Shown one piece after another: positions 50,726 through 59,255 of a DNA stretch of 64,000 nt (positions are counted from its first letter, which is position 1; the number at the start of each line of letters is the position of its first letter). The notes below the pieces were generated by a model, which saw nothing but the letters and a program-made list of their open reading frames with translations, was not told the origin of the DNA and searched no databases. Origin of the DNA: Flavobacterium sp. DG2-3 (GTDB lineage Bacteria; Bacteroidota; Bacteroidia; Flavobacteriales; Flavobacteriaceae). The stretch is from NCBI RefSeq assembly GCF_030730925.1, contig NZ_JAVAMB010000012.1, positions 1 through 64,000 on the forward strand, in the 5' to 3' direction. Made by a program: the position numbers and the translations under genes.

Positions 50726-50756
50726 CAAAGATATAAACTAGTTTACAATAAAACAA
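50726..50756 (-). promoter_or_regulatory. Promoter of the locus B small gene with an internal palindrome
   Basis: On the minus strand TTG (50756-50754), 20 bases, then TATCTTTG (50733-50726). Between them lies the perfect 12-bp palindrome TAAACTAGTTTA (50734-50745), a good candidate operator for the divergent repressor-like gene. Confidence 0.65.
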
Positions 50757-50791
50757 GAAAAAAAACTAAAATTCCTACAATTGATACATAG

Positions 50792-51496
50792 ATGACTGAG
50801 TTACAGAGAATTAAAATAAGCTTAAAAACATTAATAAGTTTAGGTGTTGCAAAAAACCAGGAAGAGATTGGAAGGTTATTAGGATACTCAAATAAGTCAT
50901 CTTTTTCTCAAGTAATCAATGGTATTGTTAACCTGCCTGCTGATTTTGTAGACAGATTATGCCATCTAAATTCAGCAATTAATAAAGAATGGATTAAAAC
51001 AGGAAAAGGCAATATTCTGGAAAATAACAACAGCACTAACAAAAGTTATAATGGAGAGAATATTACTATAAATACAAATTACAGCGATAGTACATATCTA
51101 AAAAACCAGGGATTATCTTTAATTTCTCCCGAAACTATGATTGAGTACAATTCTGGAAACAAAGATATTACAACGCAACTTAGAAAAGATTTTGTTATTC
51201 CAACTTTTAAAGGATCTGATTATTTGATTACCGTGATAGGCAATACTATGTATCCAAAATATAATAATGGCGACATCGTTGCCTGTAAACATCTATCGCA
51301 GACTACTTTTTTTCAATGGAATAAAGTATATGTAGTAAATACAGCACAGGGCATTCTGGTGAAAAGGATTTGCAAATCCAATAACCCAGATTTTATCACA
51401 ATTGTCAGCGATAATAAAGAGTATGATTCGTTCGAATTGGCCAAATCTGAAATACTGTCTGTTGCGATTGTAACTGGAGTAATTAGACTAGAATAA
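50792..51496 (+). CDS. CI/LexA-type repressor with S24-like domain (locus B)
   Basis: A 234-residue regulator. Residues 1-75 form the DNA-binding domain: LISLGVAKNQEEIGRLLGYSNKSSFSQVINGI (HTH about 22-45), then KEWIKTGKGNIL, the same domain ending as the locus A regulator. A linker of about 60 residues follows. Residues 135-230 are S24-peptidase-like: VIGNTMYPKYNNGDIVAC and GILVKRICKSN. In self-cleaving repressors the first block is G-(D/N)-S-M-x-P with a catalytic serine; here that position is Thr 152, while the lysine (Lys 191) is kept. So the protein may not cleave itself, or does so poorly. It is divergent from the small gene by 88 bases. Confidence 0.85.
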   Translation: MTELQRIKISLKTLISLGVAKNQEEIGRLLGYSNKSSFSQVINGIVNLPADFVDRLCHLNSAINKEWIKTGKGNILENNNSTNKSYNGENITINTNYSDSTYLKNQGLSLISPETMIEYNSGNKDITTQLRKDFVIPTFKGSDYLITVIGNTMYPKYNNGDIVACKHLSQTTFFQWNKVYVVNTAQGILVKRICKSNNPDFITIVSDNKEYDSFELAKSEILSVAIVTGVIRLE

Positions 51497-51834
51497 TGCC
51501 TTGTTTCTTTCAAAAATATAAACTTATTTATATTTTTCTCACTAAGATTCCCTAAAAAAGGGTCTTTTTTCTAAATTATTTTCTTGAATACTTTATAGAA
51601 AAAATAAATAAAATCTTACTTTTTATTTATTTAACAAAATTATCTTGAATGAGATAACAATATTGCGGATAACTTTGTTTCTTGATCTTTGTCAAAATTT
51701 TTGACCTTTGACAAAGTTGAGCTCTAAACTGTCGATAAAAAAGAGAGCTGGAATTAGAAACCTGTCAGGTTTACTTTGCGCAAACTCTGTCTAGGCTTGG
51801 AATTTGGAATTTCATAAATTGAAATTTTCATATT
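51497..51834. other. Gap with a terminator and repeat palindromes
   Basis: AAGATTCCC and GGGTCTTTTTT (51544-51570) form a terminator for the repressor gene. CTTTGTCAAA (51687-51696) and TTTGACAAAG (51707-51716) form a perfect inverted repeat; I recall this phrase as common in Flavobacterium. AACCTGTCAGGTT (51759-51771) is a further palindrome, and AATTCC-type words follow near 51798. No gene is seen. Confidence 0.7.
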
Positions 51835-52494
51835 TTAATCTTCTAATATTATCGAAGGCAAATTCTCATTCAGCCATTTATACTTATTTAATATCATGAT
51901 ATGAGTTCCTCCTTTTACCAGAATGCATTTGTCTATATATTTTATTGGAAAAACTTCATCTTGATCGCCGTGAATGTGAATTACATTCTCATCAATTTTA
52001 TCTCTATCCCATAAAATCACGCTTTCTACCGCCCATTGCAGATAACCTAGATCACGAACCGATAAAAATTTCTCATATAATTTAATTCTCTTATTGACTT
52101 TTTCGCCAAAAGAAAACTTAGCTAACTTCTCAATATTAAGAATTAACTGCATCGGGATAAGTTTATAAGCTTTCGTTCTCTTCCCTATTTTCATTCTTCG
52201 CGGAAACTCAAGATTACTTCTAACACTCGATATAATAATTACTTTTCTTGTTTTTATATGTTTAGAAATTTCCTGAACTAGAATTCCGCCAAAAGAAACT
52301 CCAATTAAAACTGGATTCTCATGCTGTATTTTTTCACTAATTCGAAGCGCATAATCTGACAACGATTCTTTCGTATTCGGAATTTCCCACTCCAAAAGAT
52401 ACATATCAAAAACATCTTCATCCAATTTTATCCTTTCAAAAATAGATGAACTTGCTGCCAAACCTGGCATAAAATAAACTGGAATTTTACTCAT
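51835..52494 (-). CDS. Alpha/beta-hydrolase-fold protein
   Basis: A 219-residue hydrolase. IPVYFMPGLAASSSIFERI is the first strand and oxyanion-loop region. The nucleophile elbow is LIGVSFGGILVQE (G-x-S-x-G), near residue 76. The later VIHIHGDQDEVFPIKYI supplies the acid, and KGGTHIMIL the catalytic histidine. The substrate is unknown. ATG 52494 is preferred because the longer frame adds a hydrophobic stretch without the features of a signal peptide; a membrane-anchored version from 52569 cannot be excluded. Confidence 0.82.
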   Translation of the reverse strand: MSKIPVYFMPGLAASSSIFERIKLDEDVFDMYLLEWEIPNTKESLSDYALRISEKIQHENPVLIGVSFGGILVQEISKHIKTRKVIIISSVRSNLEFPRRMKIGKRTKAYKLIPMQLILNIEKLAKFSFGEKVNKRIKLYEKFLSVRDLGYLQWAVESVILWDRDKIDENVIHIHGDQDEVFPIKYIDKCILVKGGTHIMILNKYKWLNENLPSIILED

Positions 52495-52775
52495 AGCACC
52501 AAAAGAGATTACGATTACAATTATTATTTCTAAAACTAAAATTAGCTTTTTTACTGTAATCTTAATCAAAATTCAAGCCTTAATTGTGTAATCGATTCCA
52601 AAAAAAAGAAACGAATCGCAACGCTTCTTTAAAATTTTATTTAATATTGAAAATCAAATGATTACCTTTGCATTTCGAAATATTTATTGATTTTAAATCT
52701 TATAAAGAGTTTTCTTTCAAAAATGTTTTGAAATCCCAAATTCGCTATTTACCAATAACCTAACAAGAAATTACT

Positions 52776-53078
52776 ATGGAAACATCTGTAACTATGGAAA
52801 TCAAAGACAACACATTTGCACGCCAATTCGAAACTGTCATCCCTGAAGGAATGTTAGCAGTTGAGTATTCATTTCAAGAAAAAAAGATCTTTTTAACCAA
52901 AATCAACAAGCCCGATTCTTACGAGAACGAAGAAGCAATCAACAATTTGCTAAAAAATATTTTAGAATTAAGTTCTGAAAAAAATTACAGAGTAGTTCCT
53001 ATCCACCCGAAAATTGTTTCTTTTTTCAAAAAAAATCCTAGATACAAAGAATTACTTCCTCCGGGAATCAGAATCTAA
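52776..53078 (+). CDS. GNAT-like N-acetyltransferase, short YjdJ type
   Basis: A 100-residue protein of the short GNAT-related group (COG2388-like). The strands FETVIPEGMLAVEYSFQEKKIFLTKINKP are followed by an acetyl-CoA-site-like helix (EAINNLLKNILELSSEKNYRVVPIHPKIVSFFKKNPRYKELL), where the RVVPIHPKIVSFFKKNP block is characteristic. Substrate unknown. A start at the second methionine (residue 7) is possible. Confidence 0.75.
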   Translation: METSVTMEIKDNTFARQFETVIPEGMLAVEYSFQEKKIFLTKINKPDSYENEEAINNLLKNILELSSEKNYRVVPIHPKIVSFFKKNPRYKELLPPGIRI

Positions 53079-53122
53079 AAATCGCCGATAATACGGAATC
53101 TTAATAATTATAAAGAAATAAA

Positions 53123-53150
53123 AAAAGCACAAGGTAACTCTTGTGCTTTT
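53123..53150. terminator. Bidirectional terminator between convergent genes
   Basis: AAAAGCACAAG and CTTGTGCTTTT around GTAACT, A-rich before and T-rich after. Confidence 0.85.
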
Positions 53151-53172
53151 ACTATATATATTTACTTAGGAT

Positions 53173-54807
53173 CTATTTTTCGATCTCTCTCATAGAATCC
53201 ATTTTTTTATGAGCTAGGAAACCTGCAACATCTTCAAAATGCTCTTTTACTCTTTTGTTTCCGAATTCGAAAACTTTAGTAGCCAATCCGTCAAGGAAAT
53301 CACGGTCGTGAGAAACCAAAATTAAAGTTCCGTCAAAATCCCTTAAAGCATCTTTAATAATATCTTTAGTCTTCATATCAAGGTGATTTGAAGGCTCATC
53401 CAGAATCAATAAGTTAACTGGCTCCAGCAATAGTTTAATCATCGCTAGACGCGTTTTTTCTCCTCCAGAAAGCACTTTTACTTTTTTAGTAATATCATCC
53501 CCCTGAAACATGAAAGCTCCTAATATATTTTTGATTTGCGTTCTAATATCTCCAACTGCAATACCATCAATTGTTTCAAAAATCGTTGCATTTTCATCTA
53601 GCAATGCAGCCTGATTTTGAGCAAAATATCCAATTTGTGCATTATGTCCAATTTCAACGCTTCCAGAATCCACGCCGATTTCTTTCATAATCGCTTTAAT
53701 CATAGTCGATTTCCCTTCACCATTCTTTCCGACAAAAGCCACTTTCTGTCCTCGCTCGATTACGATGTTTGCGTCTTTAAACACAACATGATCTCCGTAC
53801 GCCTTAGACATGTCCTTTACAATAACCGGATATTGACCAGAACGTGCTGCTGGCGGAAATTTTAATCGTAATGCAGAAGTATCTACTTCATCAACCTGAA
53901 CAATTTCCAGTTTTTCAAGCATTTTTACACGAGATTGAACCGCATCTGTTTTAGAGAAAGTCCCTTTGAAACGGTCGATAAAAGCTCTATTGTCAGCGAT
54001 CATTTTTTGCTGTTCGTCGTATGCTTTCTGCTGATGAATTCTACGGTCTTTTCTTAATTCTAAATAATGAGAATATTTTGCTTTATAATCGTAGATTCTT
54101 CCCATCGTCACTTCGATTGTACGATTGGTAATATTATCTACAAACGCCCTATCGTGCGAAATTACCACAACTGCTTTTGCCTGATTCAACAAGAAATCTT
54201 CTAACCATTGAATACTTTCAATATCCATGTGGTTGGTTGGCTCATCTAGCAAAATTAAATCTGGTTTTCTTAATAAGATTTTAGCAAGCTCGATACGCAT
54301 TCTCCATCCTCCCGAAAACTCAGAAGTCTGACGCGTAAAATCTTCACGCTCAAAACCTAAACCTACTAGAATTTTCTCAACTTCAGCTTCGTAATTTACT
54401 TCTTCAATAGCATAGAATTTCTCGCTTAAGTCCGAAACTCTTTCAATCAGCTTCATGTATTCATCACTTTCATAATCGGTACGAACTGTCAGTTGCTCAT
54501 TGATTTGATCAATTTCAGCTTTCATTGTAAAAATCTCACTGAAAGCTTTTGATGCTTCTTCCATTACAGTTGCACCATCTTCAGTAAGCAAATGCTGAGG
54601 CAAGTATGCAATTACAGCTTCTTTTGGAGCAGAAATGCTTCCTGTAGAAGGTTTGTTTGCTCCAGCAATTATCTTCAAAAGCGTAGATTTTCCCGCACCA
54701 TTTTTACCCATAAGGGCAATTTTATCATTTTCATTAATAGCAAAAGAGACATCGCTAAAAAGTGTAGTTCCGCCAAACTGAACCGAAATATCGTTAACTG
54801 TAATCAT
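53173..54807 (-). CDS. ABC-F family ATPase
   Basis: A 544-residue soluble protein with two ABC domains and no membrane segments. The first has Walker A GKNGAGKST (about 35-43), signature FSGGWRMRIELAKILL and Walker B DLILLDEPTNHMD. The second has GKNGEGKST, LSGGEKTRLAMIKLLL and NLLILDEPSNHLDM. A P-site-tRNA interaction motif-like linker lies between (KAYDEQQKMIADNRAFIDRFKGTFSKTDAVQSRVKMLEKLE). ABC-F proteins act on ribosomes; the sub-type (EttA, Uup or YbiT/YdiF) is not certain from sequence. YbiT/YdiF is the closest by the compact linker. Confidence 0.92.
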   Translation of the reverse strand: MITVNDISVQFGGTTLFSDVSFAINENDKIALMGKNGAGKSTLLKIIAGANKPSTGSISAPKEAVIAYLPQHLLTEDGATVMEEASKAFSEIFTMKAEIDQINEQLTVRTDYESDEYMKLIERVSDLSEKFYAIEEVNYEAEVEKILVGLGFEREDFTRQTSEFSGGWRMRIELAKILLRKPDLILLDEPTNHMDIESIQWLEDFLLNQAKAVVVISHDRAFVDNITNRTIEVTMGRIYDYKAKYSHYLELRKDRRIHQQKAYDEQQKMIADNRAFIDRFKGTFSKTDAVQSRVKMLEKLEIVQVDEVDTSALRLKFPPAARSGQYPVIVKDMSKAYGDHVVFKDANIVIERGQKVAFVGKNGEGKSTMIKAIMKEIGVDSGSVEIGHNAQIGYFAQNQAALLDENATIFETIDGIAVGDIRTQIKNILGAFMFQGDDITKKVKVLSGGEKTRLAMIKLLLEPVNLLILDEPSNHLDMKTKDIIKDALRDFDGTLILVSHDRDFLDGLATKVFEFGNKRVKEHFEDVAGFLAHKKMDSMREIEK

Positions 54808-54884
54808 TTGTCTTTGTTAATTTGTTTAATCGGTTAATCGTTTATCTGACTACCCATTTTTTTCGTGCTGCAAAGATATATTTA

Positions 54885-54965
54885 ATTAGAGAATGTGCCA
54901 ATGAGATAATTAGATAATTTTGAGAATGTGTCAATTAGATAATTGCTAATTTAAATAATGCCTCA
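54885..54965. repeat. Short AT-rich phrase repeats
   Basis: GAGAATGTGCCAATGAGATA is followed by GAGAATGTGTCAATTAGATA. The same phrase family appears at 24715-24735, 55500-55540 and 55622-55660. Confidence 0.6.
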
Positions 54966-55051
54966 ATTGTAATAAACGAAACTCAAATGGTTTTGAAAAA
55001 TTTAAAAAATTTAGCCTTATCTTGTACTATAATTTTAAAAATCAGCAAAAT

Positions 55052-55495
55052 ATGAAAACGAAATTAAAACTGACTATTTACTTGATTGCAGGGTTAATGT
55101 TTGGACTTTCTGCAAATGCGCAAAAAACGGTAATAAAAAAAGAGGCTTTACCTGCAAATGCACAAGCTTTTTTAAAGACTCATTTTGGTTCAAAAAAGCC
55201 GACTTATATTTTAGAAGACAAAGAAATTCTATCTACAGAATACCAAGTTAAATTTAACAACGAAATTGAGATTGAATTCGACAAGAAAGGAAACTGGAAA
55301 GAAGTTGATGGCAAAAATACTGCTATTCCGAAATCTATCGTTCCTAAAAAAATCGCTTCTTACATCAAAACCAATTTTCCAAAAGAAAAAGTAACTAAAA
55401 TAGAAATTGGAAGTTCTGGTTATGAAACAAAACTTACCAATGGCTTAGAATTAAAATTCAATTTAAAAGAAAATTTCGTTAAAATCGACAGATAA
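55052..55495 (+). CDS. PepSY-like secreted protein
   Basis: A 147-residue exported protein: a signal peptide ends FGLSANAQ. Two repeated units then match the PepSY-like (DUF2874) pattern: LPANAQAFLKTHFGSKKPTYILEDKEILSTEYQVKFNNEIEIEFDKKGNWKEVDG and IPKSIVPKKIASYIKTNFPKEKVTKIEIGSSGYETKLTNGLELKFNLKENFVKID. Such proteins are periplasmic and often act as inhibitors or chaperones; the role here is unknown. I chose ATG 55052 because the 30 bases before it add no signal-like residues. Confidence 0.85.
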   Translation: MKTKLKLTIYLIAGLMFGLSANAQKTVIKKEALPANAQAFLKTHFGSKKPTYILEDKEILSTEYQVKFNNEIEIEFDKKGNWKEVDGKNTAIPKSIVPKKIASYIKTNFPKEKVTKIEIGSSGYETKLTNGLELKFNLKENFVKIDR

Positions 55496-55564
55496 GGCAA
55501 ATTAGGAAATGTGACAATTAGAAAATTAGATAATTGGAAAATTCTCAAAACTTTAAACACAACA

Positions 55565-55597
55565 AAACCCGACAGGTTTTAAAAACCTGTCGGGTTT
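55565..55597. terminator. Terminator, AACCTGTCGGG palindrome
   Basis: AAACCCGACAGGTTTT and AAAACCTGTCGGGTTT pair almost perfectly. It stands between convergent genes. The words also resemble AACCTGTCAGGTT at 51759-51771. Confidence 0.8.
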
Positions 55598-55654
55598 AAC
55601 TATTAAAAAATGCTTAGAAAAATTATCTAATTATCAAATTGACTAATTATCTAA

Positions 55655-56830
55655 TTAATCTTTTCTCCACTTTTTAGTTTCTTCAAAAACGTGTTCTAAG
55701 ATTGCTTGTTCTGTTGCATCAAAATCTATATTTCGTCTTGACAAAACTAAACGCGCTGTTTCAAAAGCTTTTTTAGTTACATAGGTTGTAAAACCTGCCG
55801 CACCGCCCCAAGAAAAACTTGGCACAAAATTGCGAGGAAAACCAGATCCGAAAATATTAGCGCTTACACCAACAACAGTTCCAGTGTTAAACATCGTATT
55901 GATACCACATTTACTGTGATCTCCCATCATTAAACCACAAAACTGAAGTCCAGTTTTGGCAAACCCTTCTGTTTCATAACTCCAAAGTTTTACTTCTTCG
56001 TAATTATTTTTTAGGTTCGAGTTATTAGAATCTGCTCCAATATTACACCATTCACCCAAAACAGAATCACCTAAAAAGCCTTCATGCCCTTTATTTGAAT
56101 TCGCAAAAAGAACCGAGTTTTTAACCTCGCCGCCTATTCTAGATCCAGGCCCTACAGTTGTTGCGCCATACACTTTTGCCGACATTTTAACCATAGCATT
56201 TTCGCATAGAGCAAAAGGTCCTCGAATTGCAGTTCCTTCCATAATTTCGGCATTTTTACCTATATATATAGGTCCAGTTGAAGCATTTAAAGTTACAAAC
56301 TCTAATTTTGCTCCTTCTTCTATAAAAATGTTTTCTGGAGAAATTACGTTAACGCTTTTAGGAATTGGTTGCGATGTGCGATCTTCCGTAAGAAATTTAA
56401 AATCCTGACGAATAGCAGCATCATTTTTTGAGAAAATATCCCAAGTATGTTCAATAGTGATACAATCTTCGTTGTATGGAATAATTTCATAAGAATCAAA
56501 ATCGACTTCTTCTTGGTTTTCGCTTGCAAAAAAAGCAATTACATCTTCACCTTTAAAGATTGCCTGATTTTCTGTCAAATTAGAAACCATCTCTGCAAGA
56601 GTATCATTTGGCAAATACGCTGCATTGATCATTACGTTTTCTTCCATTTCGACCATTGGAAATTTTTCCGACAAATATTCCTCGGTGATAGTCGTTATAG
56701 TCGAACCTAAATATTTTTCCCATTTTTGGCGAATGGTCATAATTCCGACTAAAATATCAGCTACAGGTCTAGTAAAAGTAAAGGGTAATAAAGCATTCCG
56801 AACGGGACCGTCGAAAAGAATGTAGTTCAT
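55655..56830 (-). CDS. GlmU-like sugar-nucleotide pyrophosphorylase family protein
   Basis: A 391-residue protein. The start FDGPVRNALLPFTFTRPVADILVGIMTIRQKWEKYLG is characteristic of a GlmU-related group in Bacteroidota. The C-terminal half is a left-handed beta-helix with hexapeptide repeats: IGKNAEIMEGTAIRGPFALCENAMVKMSAKVYGATTVGPGSRIGGEVKNSV. The GHEGFLGDSVLGEWCNIGADSNNSNLKNNY segment resembles acetyl- or uridylyltransferase active regions. The usual N-terminal nucleotide motif (L-x-x-G-x-GTRM) is absent, so the enzymatic activity is uncertain. It follows rpmE2 on the same strand across a repeat. Confidence 0.8.
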   Translation of the reverse strand: MNYILFDGPVRNALLPFTFTRPVADILVGIMTIRQKWEKYLGSTITTITEEYLSEKFPMVEMEENVMINAAYLPNDTLAEMVSNLTENQAIFKGEDVIAFFASENQEEVDFDSYEIIPYNEDCITIEHTWDIFSKNDAAIRQDFKFLTEDRTSQPIPKSVNVISPENIFIEEGAKLEFVTLNASTGPIYIGKNAEIMEGTAIRGPFALCENAMVKMSAKVYGATTVGPGSRIGGEVKNSVLFANSNKGHEGFLGDSVLGEWCNIGADSNNSNLKNNYEEVKLWSYETEGFAKTGLQFCGLMMGDHSKCGINTMFNTGTVVGVSANIFGSGFPRNFVPSFSWGGAAGFTTYVTKKAFETARLVLSRRNIDFDATEQAILEHVFEETKKWRKD

Positions 56831-56965
56831 AAATAATTGAGTGTTTATTAAAAATTAGTTTGGTTACCTAGGGTCAAAGTTACAAATATTTTAATTGTAG
56901 TATTTGTCGCGTATTATCCTATTCTGAAAAAAGAGTATATTTTTAATATAAAAATAACTTTGGAC

Positions 56966-57074
56966 GAAGATTTAAACGCAAAGAACGCAATGGCAAAACG
57001 CAAAGTTCGCAAAGCTTATAATAAAAACCTTTGCGAACTTTGCGTAAATCTTAGTGCTCTTTGCGGTTAAAATC
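56966..57074. repeat. Inverted repeat, AACGCAAAG family
   Basis: GATTTAAACGCAAAG (56969-56983) mirrors CTTTGCGGTTAAAATC (57059-57074), and CGCAAAGTTCGCAAAG (56999-57014) mirrors CTTTGCGAACTTTGCG (57029-57044). It lies between rpmE2 and the GlmU-like gene. Confidence 0.85.
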
Positions 57075-57084
57075 AACAATAAAA

Positions 57085-57109
57085 AAAGCCTCCCGAATTG
57101 GAAGGCTTT
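57085..57109 (-). terminator. Terminator after rpmE2
   Basis: On the minus strand AAAGCCTTCC and GGGAGGCTTT surround AATTC, followed by TTTTATT. Confidence 0.8.
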
Positions 57110-57130
57110 CTATATAATTTAAAACAGCTA

Positions 57131-57385
57131 TTATTTTTTAGCGTGTTTAGCGTATTTAGTTTTGAATTTATCAATACGTCCTGCAGTATCGATAAGTTTA
57201 GATTTACCAGTATAAAAAGGGTGAGATGTTCTAGAAATCTCCATTTTTACAACTGGATACTCAACTCCGTCAACTTCAATTGTTTCTTTTGTATCTGCAG
57301 TAGATTTAGTGATAAAAACGTCATCATTAGACATGTCTTTAAATGCAACTAATCTGTAATTTTCTGGGTGAACTCCTTTTTTCAT
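57131..57385 (-). CDS. rpmE2: 50S ribosomal protein L31, type B
   Basis: An 84-residue ribosomal protein. It opens MKKGVHPENYRLVAFKDMSN, carries EISRTSHPFYTGKSKLIDTAGRIDKF and ends KYAKHAKK, the L31 type B pattern. There is no zinc-binding CxxC, which defines the cysteine-free form. A fitting promoter lies about 120 bases upstream and a terminator follows the stop. Confidence 0.96.
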   Translation of the reverse strand: MKKGVHPENYRLVAFKDMSNDDVFITKSTADTKETIEVDGVEYPVVKMEISRTSHPFYTGKSKLIDTAGRIDKFKTKYAKHAKK

Positions 57386-57502
57386 CTTTTCTTTTATTTA
57401 TTGTTTTAGAGCATTTTTATTTTGAAGCTTTTTCATGGTTAGAAAAAGGTATAAACAAGCACTACTCTTTTTTGTTTAAAAATTTAATTATTTTTGAGTG
57501 TG

Positions 57503-57531
57503 CAAATTTACAATTCTTTTTTAATAAACAA
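57503..57531 (-). promoter_or_regulatory. Promoter of rpmE2
   Basis: On the minus strand TTG (57531-57529), 18 bases, then TAAATTTG (57510-57503), which fits the consensus. On the plus strand TATATTTG at 57601-57608 is a likely -7 element for the next gene. Confidence 0.8.
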
Positions 57532-57634
57532 ACAGTTAGCTTACTTTTTTTTAGTTTATTTCGAAAAGCTTTTTTTATATCCGTTTATAGTGGGAATTAC
57601 TATATTTGTGGATTAATTTTAAACATATCGAAAT

Positions 57635-58165
57635 ATGATTAATGAAGTTATAAAAAAGAATGGAGTTACTTATGGTGTAATTATCGGAATTGCATCGGCT
57701 TTGGTTACCGCTACAATCTATGCTGTTGATTTAAACTTATTTACAGCTTGGTGGATGGGAATACTTACAATCGTAATAAGCCTTACAATTAGTATTATCT
57801 TACTTTCTAAAACCAAGAAAGAATTAAACGGCGTTTTTCCTTTTAAAGATGCTTTTACTACTTATTTTATAGCTGCAGTAATTGGTATTTTAATATCTAC
57901 AACTTTCAACATCGTATTATTTAATGTTATTGATCCAGGCGCAAAAGATACTTTGAGCGAAATTATGATCAAATATACTGTTGGCATGCTGCAGAAATTT
58001 GGCACACCAGCCTCAGCAATTAACGAAACTATTGCTAAAATGAAAGAAAGCAATCCATATTCTACTTTCGAATTATTAAAAGGATCTGTTTTCGCAATTG
58101 TTGTCAGTGCTATTTTCGGATTAATTTTCGCAGCATTTTTTAAAAGCAAATCTACACAAGAATAA
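57635..58165 (+). CDS. DUF4199 membrane protein
   Basis: A 176-residue protein with four hydrophobic segments: YGVIIGIASALVTATIYAVDL, WWMGILTIVISLTISIILL, YFIAAVIGILISTTFNIVLFNVIDP and LLKGSVFAIVVSAIFGLIFAAFFKS. The KKELNGVFPFKDAFTTYF linker is typical of DUF4199. The function is unknown. The glycosyltransferase gene begins eight bases after its stop, as is frequent for this family in flavobacteria (from memory), so the two may work together at the membrane. Confidence 0.85.
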   Translation: MINEVIKKNGVTYGVIIGIASALVTATIYAVDLNLFTAWWMGILTIVISLTISIILLSKTKKELNGVFPFKDAFTTYFIAAVIGILISTTFNIVLFNVIDPGAKDTLSEIMIKYTVGMLQKFGTPASAINETIAKMKESNPYSTFELLKGSVFAIVVSAIFGLIFAAFFKSKSTQE

Positions 58166-58173
58166 AAATATAA

Positions 58174-59130
58174 ATGAATTTATCTATACTTATACCGCTT
58201 CTAAACGAGGAGGAATCACTTAAAGAACTTTATACTTGGATCATTAAAGTGATGCAGTCTAACAATTACTCTTATGAAATCATTTTTGTAGATGATGGTA
58301 GTACAGATAATTCTTGGCAGATTATTGAAGGCTTTTCTAACGAAAACCCAAATGTCAAAGGGATTCGTTTCATGAAAAACTTCGGAAAATCTCAAGCGTT
58401 ACATGCTGGTTTTGCAAAAGCGAAAGGTGATGTTATCATTACTATGGATGCTGACTTGCAAGACAGTCCAGACGAAATTCCTGAATTGTACGAAATGATC
58501 ACCAATCAGAAATTTGATTTGGTTTCGGGCTGGAAAAAGAAACGTTACGATTCTGTTGTGGCAAAAAATCTTCCTTCAAAACTATTTAACTGGGCAGCTA
58601 GAAAAACTTCTGGCGTTGAGTTAAATGATTTTAACTGCGGATTGAAAGCATACAAAAATGTGGTGGTAAAAAACATCGAAGTTTCTGGAGAAATGCACCG
58701 CTACATTCCTGTTTTGGCAAAAAATGCCGGATTCGGAAAAATTGGCGAAAAAGTAGTAATTCACCAAGCCAGAAAATATGGTGAAACAAAATTCGGAATG
58801 GAACGTTTTATAAACGGATTTCTAGATTTAATTACCATCTGGTTTTTATCACGATTCGGAAAAAGACCTATGCACTTATTTGGCGCCATGGGTTCTTTAA
58901 TGTTTATCATCGGTTTTTTGGCCGCAGGATATATTGGAGTTTCTAAACTTTACCATATGTATACTGGAATGAAGTACAGTCTGGTTACCAATAATCCGTG
59001 GTTTTATATTGCTTTAACGACTATGATTCTTGGAACTCAATTATTTTTAGCAGGTTTCTTGGGAGAAATAATTCTAAGAACCAAAAGCAACGAAGCACGT
59101 TATAAAGTAGCGAGAGAGGTTAATTTCTAA
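58174..59130 (+). CDS. Glycosyltransferase family 2, DPM1/GtrB-like
   Basis: A 318-residue membrane enzyme. The GT-A domain has LSILIPLLNEEESLKELY (3-20), the nucleotide site IIFVDDGSTDNSWQII (about 38-53) and the metal-binding DADLQDSPDEIPELYEMI (about 91-108). HRYIPVLAKNAGF and HQARKYGETKFGMERFINGFLDLITIWFL lie before two C-terminal membrane helices (FGAMGSLMFIIGFLAAGYIGVSKLY and FYIALTTMILGTQLFLAGFLGEIILRT). These enzymes usually transfer a sugar to a polyprenyl phosphate. It is coupled to the DUF4199 gene. Confidence 0.9.
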   Translation: MNLSILIPLLNEEESLKELYTWIIKVMQSNNYSYEIIFVDDGSTDNSWQIIEGFSNENPNVKGIRFMKNFGKSQALHAGFAKAKGDVIITMDADLQDSPDEIPELYEMITNQKFDLVSGWKKKRYDSVVAKNLPSKLFNWAARKTSGVELNDFNCGLKAYKNVVVKNIEVSGEMHRYIPVLAKNAGFGKIGEKVVIHQARKYGETKFGMERFINGFLDLITIWFLSRFGKRPMHLFGAMGSLMFIIGFLAAGYIGVSKLYHMYTGMKYSLVTNNPWFYIALTTMILGTQLFLAGFLGEIILRTKSNEARYKVAREVNF

Positions 59131-59255
59131 AACACATCAACCTGAACATTATATTTTTTTTCTATTTTTTTAATTAAGGCACAAAATTATTGCATACAGC
59201 ACCTGCAGTCCTTGATAAAAAATTATTTTTAGAATAAACATAAAACGAAATTTAA

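Noticed and set aside
57098..57352. 84-codon plus-strand frame over rpmE2
   Set aside because: rpmE2 on the other strand is certain, with its own promoter and terminator.
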